64,000 nucleotides of DNA, taken from NCBI GenBank assembly GCA_001939145.1, contig LSRX01001593.1:48371-112370 (forward strand), in the 5' to 3' direction. The stretch comes from Symbiodinium microadriaticum (lineage: Eukaryota > Sar > Dinophyceae > Suessiales > Symbiodiniaceae). A program made the translations under genes and the position numbers. The notes below the pieces were generated by a model. It searched no databases. It was not told the DNA's origin and saw only the letters and a list, made by a program, of their open reading frames with translations. This document shows positions 22,500 through 32,839 of this stretch, in pieces (within the stretch, counting starts at the first letter, position 1; each line of letters starts with the position of its first letter).

Positions 22500-23632
22500 T
22501 GTCAATAATATGGTGGGGGTCTCCCCAATTTCTTCGCACGTCGGCGATTCTGAGCCAAATTTCACGGGAGTCAAACAGTTCCACCTGAGGGATTTCTTCG
22601 GTGTGGACTTCTTGAACCCAGTCCGAGCCCAGACAATGAGCTCTCAGCTAGCGCTTAGTTCTCTGCGCGCGCCGGATGCCTCCTTATACGTGATGAGCCA
22701 TGCTCCTCTGTTGCATGGAGCAAGAACATGCATTGTTACTCTTCGGGTCCCTGTGATCTGCCAGGCTCTGACAAGAACGACTGAAAATTTCCGTCGGTGC
22801 TTCCTGCATGCTCGCGACCACACCAACGCAGCAGACAAAGAGCCTAAAGCAACTCGAACAAACTATGTCGTGCAACGCGCTTGGTCCGGCGGCCACTGTC
22901 TACCAGTGCAAGGGGGCCCTTAATTGCATCGCCAACGCTTGATTACCAATTACCGAAATCTTCAACTCGGCTGTGGCCTCGAGATGGCAGCGACACAGTC
23001 CAACAGTGCTGAGCAGAGTACAATTCAGGCGGATGCTGCTTGACCAATTGCGTAGGAACGCGATATGTCAAATGTGGCCCGAGGCTCTCCAGGTGGTTTG
23101 CTCGTGTTGGATATGCCAGACAGCGGCCGTAGGGCAGGGAATGGACCGAGGGTTGCAGACTTGGGTACAAGGCGAGAGAAGGCAAGAGGATATAAGAGGA
23201 TATCCTCATCGTGTTTCTGCAGACAGAAGTGGAGCTGGCAATCAAACTCTCATCAAGATCATCTTCACAAAAAGCAACGAGAGTGACGGCAAGAATAAGC
23301 TGTGCTTGCAACGACCGAAGAATGGCCTACGCTGGAGGATATGGAGAGGGCAAAGCAGTGGAACAAAGGGGAGAGACTCGAGGGAGTACTAGTACTGTTC
23401 ACAGAAATGCTTTGCCGCCCTGGCAAGGTGGATTTTGCAGTGTTTTCAACTTTGGCTTGCAGTGCAAAGGGAATGCGGCTGCAGCCCCGAAGCCAAGGTC
23501 ATTCCAAACTGCACTCTGCGAGACTCAAGCCATGCTGTGCCATGCTTAAACACAAGCTAGAACACAGCGGCGCTGCCTTCACCAGGCGCCGCTCCTCGTC
23601 GGAGAGCTCCCTCGCGCGCAGGCATCGAGAGC

Positions 23633-23665
<33 letters not shown>

Positions 23666-24766
23666 AGGGATTCCTGCTCTCTGGATGCCAAGGCGCTTGG
23701 ACAATCGCATGCCCTGGCCCTCCTCGAGCTCTCGGAGCCTCGGGCTGTGGTCCCAAGGACAACAAGGGCTACGGTGAGTCGCTCAGGCCCTTGCTGCCGC
23801 TCCATGTCTTTCACGAAGTGTCCGGTAACGTTGAAGACCGTGATCTGGAAGAGGGCACCCTTCCTTGAAAGCAGCGGAGAACAAGATTTGCTGCGCATCC
23901 TGCCTTCAGCCGGGATGCGTTGTACTGGATGGACTGCTGCAGACAGCATCACGGGTTAACACACACCAATAAAATTCATTCAAGGCTCTTCTCCACACTG
24001 CAGGCAAACCCCATGCCTGGGCACATCCACTCAGACTTCATAACAGGATAGCACGCAGTCCAAACACACGCAATGACACTTGAATGTCACCGGGTCTGTT
24101 GCTGCGAGGAAGGGCCCCGGCGCTGCGCCAAAGTCTTGACGACTCCACGCTCTAACTCCGACAGCGAAGTCGGAAACTCCTTGCAAACAAACAGAGCCCG
24201 GTAAATTTATGTAAGTTCTCTCCTCCGCTTTCACGTTCTCACCTCTCGCATCTAAACAACGAAACCAATTCCAAATGACTTATGCTCATGGGCCGAAAAT
24301 GCAGATGCAATGCAGAACCCAAACACAGCAGACCTCACTGGCGTGGATGGGAATCTCCTTGAGCCTGTCCTGGCACGCATACGGCATAAGGTTTACGATG
24401 GTAAAGCACTGAAGCAATGCTGGCGACATGCCCAAACATTCGCGAAGACCAACGCTAGTGCACGCCGTCTTAGTCCGCGTAGTAAACTTATGCTCCATTT
24501 TTTGTAGCTACGTAGTTTGACTGACAATCAATTGCCCACTGCCGTGCGCACGCCCAGGCACGATTGATCTCAGAACAGATGGCTTGTGCTGTTTAGGAAC
24601 GTCTCAAGGTTTTGCAAACTGACAGCACCAACGTGCTGTGCAAAGCAGACTCCTTCGCATGCATATGGCTTGAGCCACGGGTTACAATTACAAGATCGCG
24701 CACAGTTCGTTATTACTGGATGCTCGCGCTTGACCAAGTTACACAACAACAGAGTATTCTTGTTGA
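22500..24766. other. No supported gene; contains (GA)n at 23631-23668
   Basis: The plus-strand frame 23302-23868 is protein-like at its start (EEWPTLEDMERAKQWNKG) but then runs through the GA microsatellite as an Arg-Glu run. No splice sites or family could be assigned. The rest is anonymous. Confidence 0.35.
23631..23668. repeat. (GA)n microsatellite
   Basis: About seventeen ga units running into gggaggga. Confidence 0.9.
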
Positions 24767-24976
24767 TCACGGAACCAGACAAATCAGCGGGCCCTTCATG
24801 AACCTCTCGACAGGCTCGTGGCCAACTATCTTATTAGTAAACCCATCAGCCAACATCTTGTCTATTGGCATCCAGACTATGCACGTCGACAAGTTGTCGA
24901 GCGGCGTGTGTCTTGCCCGAGCGGATCTGCTAATCAAACGGATGCAAACGGGGGACGAAGAACCTGCGGGCCCCAT
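24767..24976 (-). pseudogene. Ty1/copia-like RNase H C-terminal fragment
   Basis: A minus-strand frame of 69 codons ends in TCIVWMPIDKMLADGFTNKI and VERFMKGPLICLVP. This matches the end of Ty1/copia RNase H as known from the family: a short beta strand with W(M/V)P, then the (L)ADGLTK block, then a helix and the polyprotein end. The preceding RTPLD-like segment (ARARHTPLDNLST) also fits. The rest of the polymerase is not visible upstream in one frame, so this is a truncated relic or an exon captured from one. Confidence 0.5.
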
Positions 24977-24999
24977 CCCCCTCCAGCCTTCAAAGATCT

Positions 25000-26590
25000 C
25001 ATGTCAATGCTCCACCCTGGGCCTTTTGAGGCCCGGAGACACTGGCGGGGTCGGCAGGGCTCCCATGCAGCAGGACACCCGCTCAAGAAAAAAAACTCGC
25101 ACAGTCAGAGCACAGTCCCGAAGTCTGTCCTCGGTGCTTTTCGTGAATTCCGTGAGGTTCACAACCAAGATGCTGCCCGAATCACCGCCCTTGTCAACCT
25201 TCAGACCGTCCTGGGATTCAATGGGTGGGACTGCTCTTATCGAGTACTCGTGCATGACCGAAGAGTGCTGAATGCTTTCTGGTCTCTTGTGGCATCTCCA
25301 TGACAGGCTGCAAGCTGTACTGCACCATCCTTGGGTCCTCGAGGAACGAACAAGCCTACCATCTCAAGCACGTGACCTCGCAAGCAAACATGAGATTGGC
25401 ATGCTTCAGGTAAAACCTGTGCCCAGCAGAGAGGTCCTGGCTCCCTCCGAGTCCTGGCCGAAACCTTGTGGCAAGCGCAGCTCGGAATTCGGCCGGTCCA
25501 TCTGTCGAGAAATTGCAAAAGGTCTCCGAGTCCGAGATCCAAACTTCAGCATCTCACGAACATCGATCAATGCCGGAGAAGGCAATGACCAGATGCCAAG
25601 CGATTCCGCTACCTGCCAAGAAATGTTGCAAGACACGTGGGTGCAAGCAGGCTGTGCATGTCGATGGCTGCTGCAAACTGGACTCTCAACTAAACTTCGA
25701 CATCAATGCCGGAGCTGGTGCTCTCATCCGGCCTGTTGGACGATGTCACTTCGCTTCAACGGCTTCAGCAGAAGGAGCGCCTCCTCTCCGCACAGGCTTT
25801 TACAAGCTGAAGCTGTGCTGAAGGCCTAAGTTCCTAACAGTTGTGACAAGCGCAAGCGCAAGCACGCCCACTTGATGCTTCACAGCTTGGACCATAATTG
25901 TGGGCCTCTGCAGTGCATAGCCAGTCGCGGCCGAACAAGAAGGACCTCTCGAGGAGCACAGACAGTCTTCTCACGGCTGGTCTTTTCACCAGGGCCATTG
26001 CTGGCCCTCGTCGAGAGCCGTGATTTTCGCACGCACCCGCTTCGTAAACTCCTCTGTCAGATGACAACTAGCAATCAAAGCCCTGTGCTGGCTCGTCTTG
26101 CGTTTTCTTGAGTGCAGAACGGTCCTCCTCTTGCTGTTTCATGGCCTGCTTTTCTTGTAGATCGTCCAGCCACGAATCCTCAAAATCTCCCCATGGCATT
26201 GCACAAATGTCATGTAGTTCGGAGAGGAGAAGATAGGCCTCAGCCTGGAGACTTGCTTCCGGCATCCCAATACAGCCAGGTTGCCTCCGCTCTGTTGCCG
26301 GCTTTCCTCACAATGCGCAGCACCGAGAAATACCGCGAACACCAGTCTGGAAGACCCGGCCTTCGCTTGTCCCTCATCAGCTTCAGGTTGTGGCGCCGCA
26401 ACTGGCACGAGTTCTCCGGGAGACCGCGGCTCTTCAGAGTGTTGCCACAAGCAGAAATCGTATGTCGCCTTCACCTGCTGCTCGAAGTCAATTCCGCCAA
26501 GCGATTCCTTCGAGCTGTGCCGGCAAGGTTCGGGAAGCAGAAAGCCTACACAATTTGCAGTGATGTGTGTAGCTTCATCAGGCCAAGGCT
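25000..26590. other. Unassigned; minus-strand coding-like segment at 26068-26265
   Basis: A minus frame at 26068-26265 encodes a charged, helix-prone piece (DFEDSWLDDLQEKQAMKQQ, then EEDRSALKKTQDE) that ends at a stop. It may be the last exon of a gene lying upstream on the same strand. No donor or acceptor pairing was settled. The plus frames here are probably shadows. Confidence 0.3.
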
Positions 26591-26592
26591 AA

Positions 26593-29182
26593 TTAGCATG
26601 TGGACCTTGCCTGCGGTCGGCTGAGATCTGTGTTGCTCGAAAGGTGTATCTTCTCGGAATCAACGCCGGGCGACAAGGGGGTGGTGTCAATGTACTGAGA
26701 ATCTGCCGCTGGCGGTTTCCCTGCTGACGATTGTTGACACATGCTTGATGGCTCAGATGCTGTCAAATGAAAACCCACCCCAACCCCTGCTCTTGGTCAG
26801 TCCATCTCCAAGGCGATCGTCTTGGCAGCATCCGCGAAGAAGTTATTCCACTCCTGCCGCAGTGTCCCAAGTTCTATGGCGATAGTGCTCTGTAAATCAA
26901 TGATGCCAGGGTGCCTTGTATGAGATGGTTCCATCACTGGGCTCTGTGTCGATTTGCTTGAAGATGTCGAATGGCCTGGCAGTCAGTCCGGCAGCCCGGC
27001 ACAAGACAAACCACATTTGCAGGCATAAGCAGCACAAGGGAAGACAGGAAGGTTTCAACGCCAGTTCTCACTACCACAACTTCATGTTATTGCAAGAAAC
27101 CCACAGGTGTGCAGATCCCCCAGTCTGCCAGATGTCCCACGGTCCCAAAGCCTCACACCATCCACACAACATCAGCAACTGGACCCCAAAGGCCGAGATC
27201 CTGCCCCGGACGCCTCCATCCTGTCAGCCTCTCCGCATCGATGTGCAGCAGTGTAAAGCCCGTGTCCCAAACCTAGAGAGAACGGACCGTCATGCTTGGA
27301 ACATGTACATGTCTCAAGCGCTTTGGAGATGTCTCAGACCGACACCACTTGCGGAATCTTCCGAGTGTTTCTGGTGTCGAACCACTTAAAAGCTCGCTTC
27401 AAGGAGCCCAGCTTCTTGATGAAGACCTGAGGCACCAGAAAAGTGGAGGGTCCATGGCCGGAGAGAGAGGCCCCGGCCCAAGCGAGCGCCAGCTTTCCAG
27501 AAGCCCCGATGGTTTGGATCACGTTGGCGATCTCCTCCTCGACAATCCACGCAAAAAAAAACCACTACTCTGGGCTTTCGAATTCAGTCAGTGCTGCTGC
27601 ATCAAAAGCATCGCTGCAGTTCGTTCTTCCAAGCCTGTTCAGCCACAGCCTGGAGTTCGGCCTCATCCATCACCTGCAATGCACTCAGATCGCACTGACA
27701 ACGTCACACGAGCTACCCGACCTCGAAGTCCTTCGTGCCGACACCCTTCTGAAGCACTCGGCGCAGACGCTCTTCCACCGCATCGTCCGAGCGCCTCGCA
27801 GCAACTGTCGCACAACCAGGTTTGTGCTTCTGCCGTTTCGCATCGCTTAGGTTGGATGGGGAACACATACAGAGGATAAGACTACTGAACATGCTCTGCA
27901 ACATCCGAGGAGCTGCAGCAATGCTCCCAGTCCGTCTTCTTCTCCCACCTCTTCATCGTCTTTACCTGCAAACACATGGAGCCTCTGCATGTTCGCTGAT
28001 TGTCAGCTTTTCGAAGCTGTGTTGTGCCATGTACGCATTCGCAACCACACAGCCGGACATACGGCTTCAGTTGTGTCAATACATACAGCATACACCGACT
28101 GTCACCGCCCCAGACCAAACAATCAATATCCCGCCAGCGCCCGAGGGAGAAGGCAAAACCAGCACGCAACATCCGTGCCAACGAGACGAACATGTGCTGT
28201 CGGCAAAGAAGGCGAACACACGACAACGAGGCCTGGCGTTGGGCCCGCGGGACCACTTCCTAGGCCCTGCACCCTACGCGGACGGCCTAAAGATTTGTGG
28301 CCTTGCAACAAGATACTGCAGGGGTGAACACGAACAGCACGGCTCTACAGAAACCTTCCAGCTCCCGTCAACCCGAGCTACAGCAATGTTCATCGAATCT
28401 GTCCTTCACAACCATGACTTCGCCTTGGTTGATAGCTCTGCCGGCGGAGTGGTCCGACGAGAAAAACTTGTTACGGATGCGCTCGAATGCTGTACTCTGC
28501 CAATCATTGCAAGTGTCGTCTTTAGAGGCGAGACATACAAAGTCCTGCAGCGGGTCGCTAGTGTGAGAGATTCTGAAAGCACGAATCCAACATCCCTACC
28601 CTATTTCCATATTATATCATCAAATCCGCGGGAGGCACAGTGTGTGACCAGCCGAAAGCTAAAGGGCCGTACCCCATCCTCTCTTCCCTCTTGCTGGCCC
28701 GAACATCTGAGGCATTTGTCTCGAGAACTCCGGGTGTTGTTTTGGTTCTCATTCGGATGGCCCATTCGTGTTTTCTGCAAAATGGGCTTGCTAGAGTTTC
28801 TCTGCAATCTCGCCACGACCCTGCATTCGTCTGCTGAGCCCTACTGCGAATCTTTGGACCCCATGACAACTCAACACCTCGGACTCGGACTAAACTCTGA
28901 ACCTGACGGTGCAATTGATTGGCAGCATTCCTGCTTGTGTGCAGATCCTTGCACTCACACGCAATGCGCTACCGGCAGATGGGCAGAATCCCCCGAGGCT
29001 CCCAGGCTCCCAATGTGCCTTCGAACTCCGCCTCGAGCTCTTGAGCGGACTTTGCTGGCACCTGCCCGTCTTTTAGTACCACTATTCCTTGCACAGTCTG
29101 CAAATACGTGGCGAAGCGGCCTTGCCCTCCTCTTCCACGTCCGACAACCCATCATCCGACGAACTGGCGGATGCATCCTCCT
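26593..29182 (-). CDS. Multi-exon gene, EF-hand-like protein
   Basis: Exons read by eye on the minus strand, in order: about 29180-29085 (acidic, DDGLSDVEEEGKAASPRICR); about 29061-28985 (AKSAQELEAEFEGTLGAWEP); 27845-27722 (basic helix, DDAVEERLRRVLQKG); 27673 to about 27612 (MDEAELQAVAEQAWKN); about 27537-27349 (LKRAFKWFDTRNTRKIPQ); 27272-27157 (VWDTGFTLLHIDAERLTGW); 26975-26915 (FDIFKQIDTEPSDGTISYK); 26889 to about 26802 (LGTLRQEWNNFFADAAKT); and about 26750-26593. The 27349/27272 and 27157/26975 junctions keep frame with GT donors and AG acceptors; a GC donor is needed at 26915. Two segments look like degenerate EF-hands, so a calcium-related role is possible. The 5' part may be a separate gene, and gaps remain between 28.98 and 27.85 kb. 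Confidence 0.5.
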
Positions 29183-29874
29183 GCATCATCGCAAAACTTT
29201 AGGATTGCGGCTGTTCCTTTTATCCTAGATTAACAAGCCCCGATCTGCCACAGCGCTTGTTTGGCTTTCTTTCCCCTTCTTTCAGTTGCCCGCTCTACCC
29301 GAATTTTCGAACATGCTTTTCTCTCCTGCGTGTTGCTGAGATTCGGCGCCGTTTCGACACGGAGCTGCTTGCTGCGACCTCTTCGTGACAGGTCTGCATG
29401 TAGACATAGCAGGAAAGCAAGGAAAATTTCCACCGAGACTCGGCGAACCGGCTCGGCTGAACTGCGACGCCGTCCCCCGACTCCGTGCGAGCTTCCTTTG
29501 AAGTTTCAATGGAGGACATCAGAACATAGTGTGAAACGAGTCTACATGCCTGGGCCCCGGCCTCTCCGCCCAGTAGTCATGGGCTGCACGGGCTGCGATG
29601 AAGCGCCCGAGGTCTGCAGACAAATCCATCTTACGGCGCTACAACCCTGCGATTGAAAAACTCCAGTGCAGGTTGATGAATAAGCCCCGATGGCTTGAAG
29701 CCTGCCGTGCCATGGCCCCGTCCTGAGGCGGAACAGGCCGGGCTTTTCTCTACCTGCGAAGTGGGTCACTTCTTTTTTTGCAAGTCCTCGTCGTCCGAAC
29801 TTCCCTTGCCAGATGTTCCACTGATCCTGCTGAGAGATGTGAGAAAGACTTGCTAATGGACGATGGTGTCAAAC

Positions 29875-30114
29875 TCAGCTTAACCCTGTCCTCCGAGGCT
29901 TAGATGAGGACATTCGTCGGTCTGGGTGCAGATGCCCTCTGCCTTTGGAATCGGATCCCTCGGCACTTCGATTGACTTCGCGGGATTCGGATTCCTTGGC
30001 TCGTGGACTGACTATGTTGACTCGCGCAGCCCCAGCAAGCAGAACGTTCAGTGCATTCCCAGCTGCAGCGATCCCTTTCAGCCTCTTCATGAAAACGTCT
30101 CGAGCACGAGCCAC
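29875..30114 (-). CDS. Putative terminal exon, unknown protein
   Basis: An acceptor (gttgccgcag) just above 30114 opens an 80-codon frame that ends at a stop at 29875. The product begins with a helix (ARDVFMKRLKGIAAAGNAL) and turns into a basic, Ser-rich tail. A coding-like segment just upstream on the same strand (about 30340-30428, KVLNCQVERRLEERRKARS) may be another exon of the same gene. No family recognised. Confidence 0.35.
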   Translation of the reverse strand: MARARDVFMKRLKGIAAAGNALNVLLAGAARVNIVSPRAKESESREVNRSAEGSDSKGRGHLHPDRRMSSSKPRRTGLS

Positions 30115-30429
30115 CTGCGGCAACATATTGTCCACTGACCGTTTCCCAGTCAGGCGTACACCAGAGCCGGAATCCCAAAGAACTGCCTCCGCGACGGTTT
30201 GAACTGTTGGAGCTGTCTGCCCTGACTGCCCTGACGGGGATGTCGGCGCGGAATCCTCCCCGACCCTCTGCAGGCCGCGCTCCTGTCATGACGCGCAGAG
30301 ACTCGGCGGCTACAACTACCAAGTTGTGCAAGGGACCCCGAGCTGCGAGCCTTCCTCCGCTCCTCGAGGCGCCGCTCCACCTGACAATTCAAGACCTTCC
30401 TAGCTTCCCAAACCCGCCCGGGCTTCACG

Positions 30430-32680
30430 ATTCAATCATCCTCCTAGAACGAAAGGATAAAGAAGAAAATGTCTGCCCCTTAGACAGGTCATTCTTCAAG
30501 GATGGCAGCGGACAGCCCGAAGCCAGTCTGCGAAACATGCCGTCCGCGCTCCAAAACTGTATTTGAGGCTTTGGGAAATGATCCCAGACCTGTGAACCTA
30601 GTGACCCTCCATACCTTGTAAAGCAGGTTGCCACAAGTCCGGGGCCAACCTCGGATCCTTTGTCGGCTGTCAGCAGCTCAGCCGTCTGCAGCAGTGGCTC
30701 AAGGCCGCAAAGCGAGCCAAACAGAAAAAATCATAGAAACGAAATTCGGAATACAATTGGAAGCTCTGCACGGACTGCGCCCAAGTCCAAACTGTGAGCA
30801 GGTGTTGACTGTCGAAGGTGCTGGCAGTCCTCCGAGCCCTGCAACTCCGTCTCGAAAAAGTTCATCCACTTCCTCGAGCTTAAGTCCCACAAGTCCCACG
30901 TGAAGAAAGCAGAAGCCATCGGTCGCATGCAGCTAAGACCGAACAGAGCGCTTTCGAGCTGCATCCGGCAGATTTCTCCACGAGGTGCAACCCGGTGTGC
31001 TTCTGGATTATCCTGGCCATGGTGAACACGAGGCAGGATGCAGTACACACAGTCAACAGGCAAAAAACTGCCGAGCATGCTCGAGAAAGATTGAAGTATC
31101 TTAACTTAGCTGGTACCTTCCTGTGATTTCTGACTGGATGGACGATCCTACTTGGGATGGCAATGAGGTCCTCTAGATTTGCATCGTCCATTCTCTTGAA
31201 GATCTCCCGCACCGTAAGCCCTCAGCACAGTTTTGATCAGGGCTGATCCAGACCCCATTTGATGCTGCAAACCTTCTTGGCATGGATGCATGCGGCCGGT
31301 AACATCGGGTAACGACCATCGACTTCAGCGGGACATGTCCCCGAAGCCCGTTCCTGTCAACGCAAAATACCTGAGACGTCTTCTTCAGCGACCTTCTGAT
31401 ACCTTCTGTGCAAGTACAGTTACCAGCATAGAAGTCAACGGCCGAACGCAGCGATGTCACGAAAGTCTAGACGTGGCAAACCTCCAAACCACAACGTTTT
31501 ACTCAACTTGGCACAATGATGGCAGCCCACTTGTGTTTCTGCACGCGTGAAGGACTTGCACCGGGCTTGCACCACACCAGTATGGAATGACACAGTTATA
31601 CACAGTGCGTGGACCGTTGCTAGCAATTTTCGACGTGTGTCTACAAAGGCATCTGAAAACTGAGCCACCCACCTGACAATGTGCGAAAATTCAACCTGGC
31701 CCGGAAGGAACACATGAACAGAGCGCAGGCTGCGCGACCATGTGAGGGAACAGTCGCGGACCATACAGCTGCTGCTGCGGCTGCTGCCTATCCTCTGACA
31801 GGTGCCTGACGCTAGCGCAGCCGGCATAGAACTGGGCGCGGCTGAATCGTCCTGCTACACCAGCAAGATCAGCACCGGCTTTGCAGAACAGAAAAACCCT
31901 TCACGAACACAGCCAGGGGAAGTCTGCCGAGACTCCTTTGCGGCTGAAGTCGAAGTGGTCGTACGCCCGGGTCCTCGGGTTGATGCTGCTTGCTGTGCAC
32001 AGAAGCTGCATGGCCGAGACATGCCGAGACACAATGACCCGAAGTGGTCGATTAGAGCCGAGGCCAACTGTGCCACGCTAGGTGGGGGCGTTGGTTCAGC
32101 GGGCGCAGCCGCCAGAACTCACCAGACAGAAGTCAGGCAGTCGGACTTGCAGTATGTCCAAGCACAGAGCTGGCTTACAGCGGCCTCCTCTAGGGCTGGC
32201 CGGCTGCGGAGCTGAGGCGGCGGTAAACGAGTCACGACGCAGCAGCGAAGGACGGCGAACCTGACAGCAAGGCAAGGAGCCATTGCACGCGAGTCGAATC
32301 ATGTCGAATCCAAGCTCCACAGAAGGGCCGTTGAAAGGGACTGCCAAAATAATCCCCTCACCTCCAGGCCCAGCTCTTGGGAGTCCTCCGATTTTGCGGA
32401 GACGCTCCGATGTCCGTCCCTCTCCGCGCTCTCCGCGCTCTCCCCGCAGCTCTCCGCTCCTCGCCAGCAAGGCTTGGGAGCTGAGAGGCGCGCCGAGCCG
32501 CCGCCTTCGAGTCGCGAGCGAGGCCTCAGCCGCGAGTCGCTGGCCCGTGTAAAGCGAAGGTGAAAGACAATTTATTAGCTTTTCAGGGCGATCTTAGTTT
32601 TCAAGTTAAATAGCATGGGCCGGAAGCGGCTTTTCGACGGGCCGCTTTCGCTTTGCCCACTGTGACCAAGAATTGCATCT
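30430..32680. other. No supported gene
   Basis: Short open frames on both strands without motifs or paired splice sites. A small C/T-rich tandem (ctctccgcg units) lies at about 32410-32455. Confidence 0.35.
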
Positions 32681-32685
32681 CTCAC

Positions 32686-32832
32686 CCGCTTGTTGACCTT
32701 CATCCACTTGGAGCTTTCCTGGACGAATTCTCCACAAATGCCGGCAAGGCATGAAGAGCTCACTGCAAACACTTCTCCTTGAGTGCTGGCAGCGCTGCCC
32801 GTGGGGTTGTTGGCAAGGAAACATCGCCCATC
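32686..32832 (-). CDS. Putative internal exon, unknown protein
   Basis: A 49-codon frame bounded by a cag acceptor above 32832 and a GTGAGA donor after 32686, phase 0 at both ends. The product starts DGRCFLANNPTGSAAS and ends FVQESSKWMKVNKR, with three Cys residues. No matching exon was found on either side and no family is recognised. Composition and clean splice sites support it; it could still be chance. Confidence 0.35.
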
Positions 32833-32839
32833 CTGCAGA

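Larger units (their letters stand above)
21535..22500. repeat. Interspersed ccatcattat / gggagg modules and attaagccc words
   Basis: At least four modules (around 21579, 22005, 22164 and 22448) share a cccatcattat-like start followed by a G-rich stretch (gtgccgggaggggacgggg and variants). Between 21660 and 21925 there are many copies of an aagccctt/attaagccc word. The block is interrupted by the assembly gap. The same aagccctt-type words return at 40600-40870. Confidence 0.55.

Noticed and set aside
23302-23868. 188-codon plus-strand frame with an Arg-Glu run, as in SR-type splicing factors
   Set aside because: The run is the translation of a (GA)n microsatellite; the rest shows no RRM or other domain.
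30688-30709. Plus-strand spliced-leader match ending tggctcaag
   Set aside because: Only the ends agree; the middle differs at most positions and one base must be inserted.
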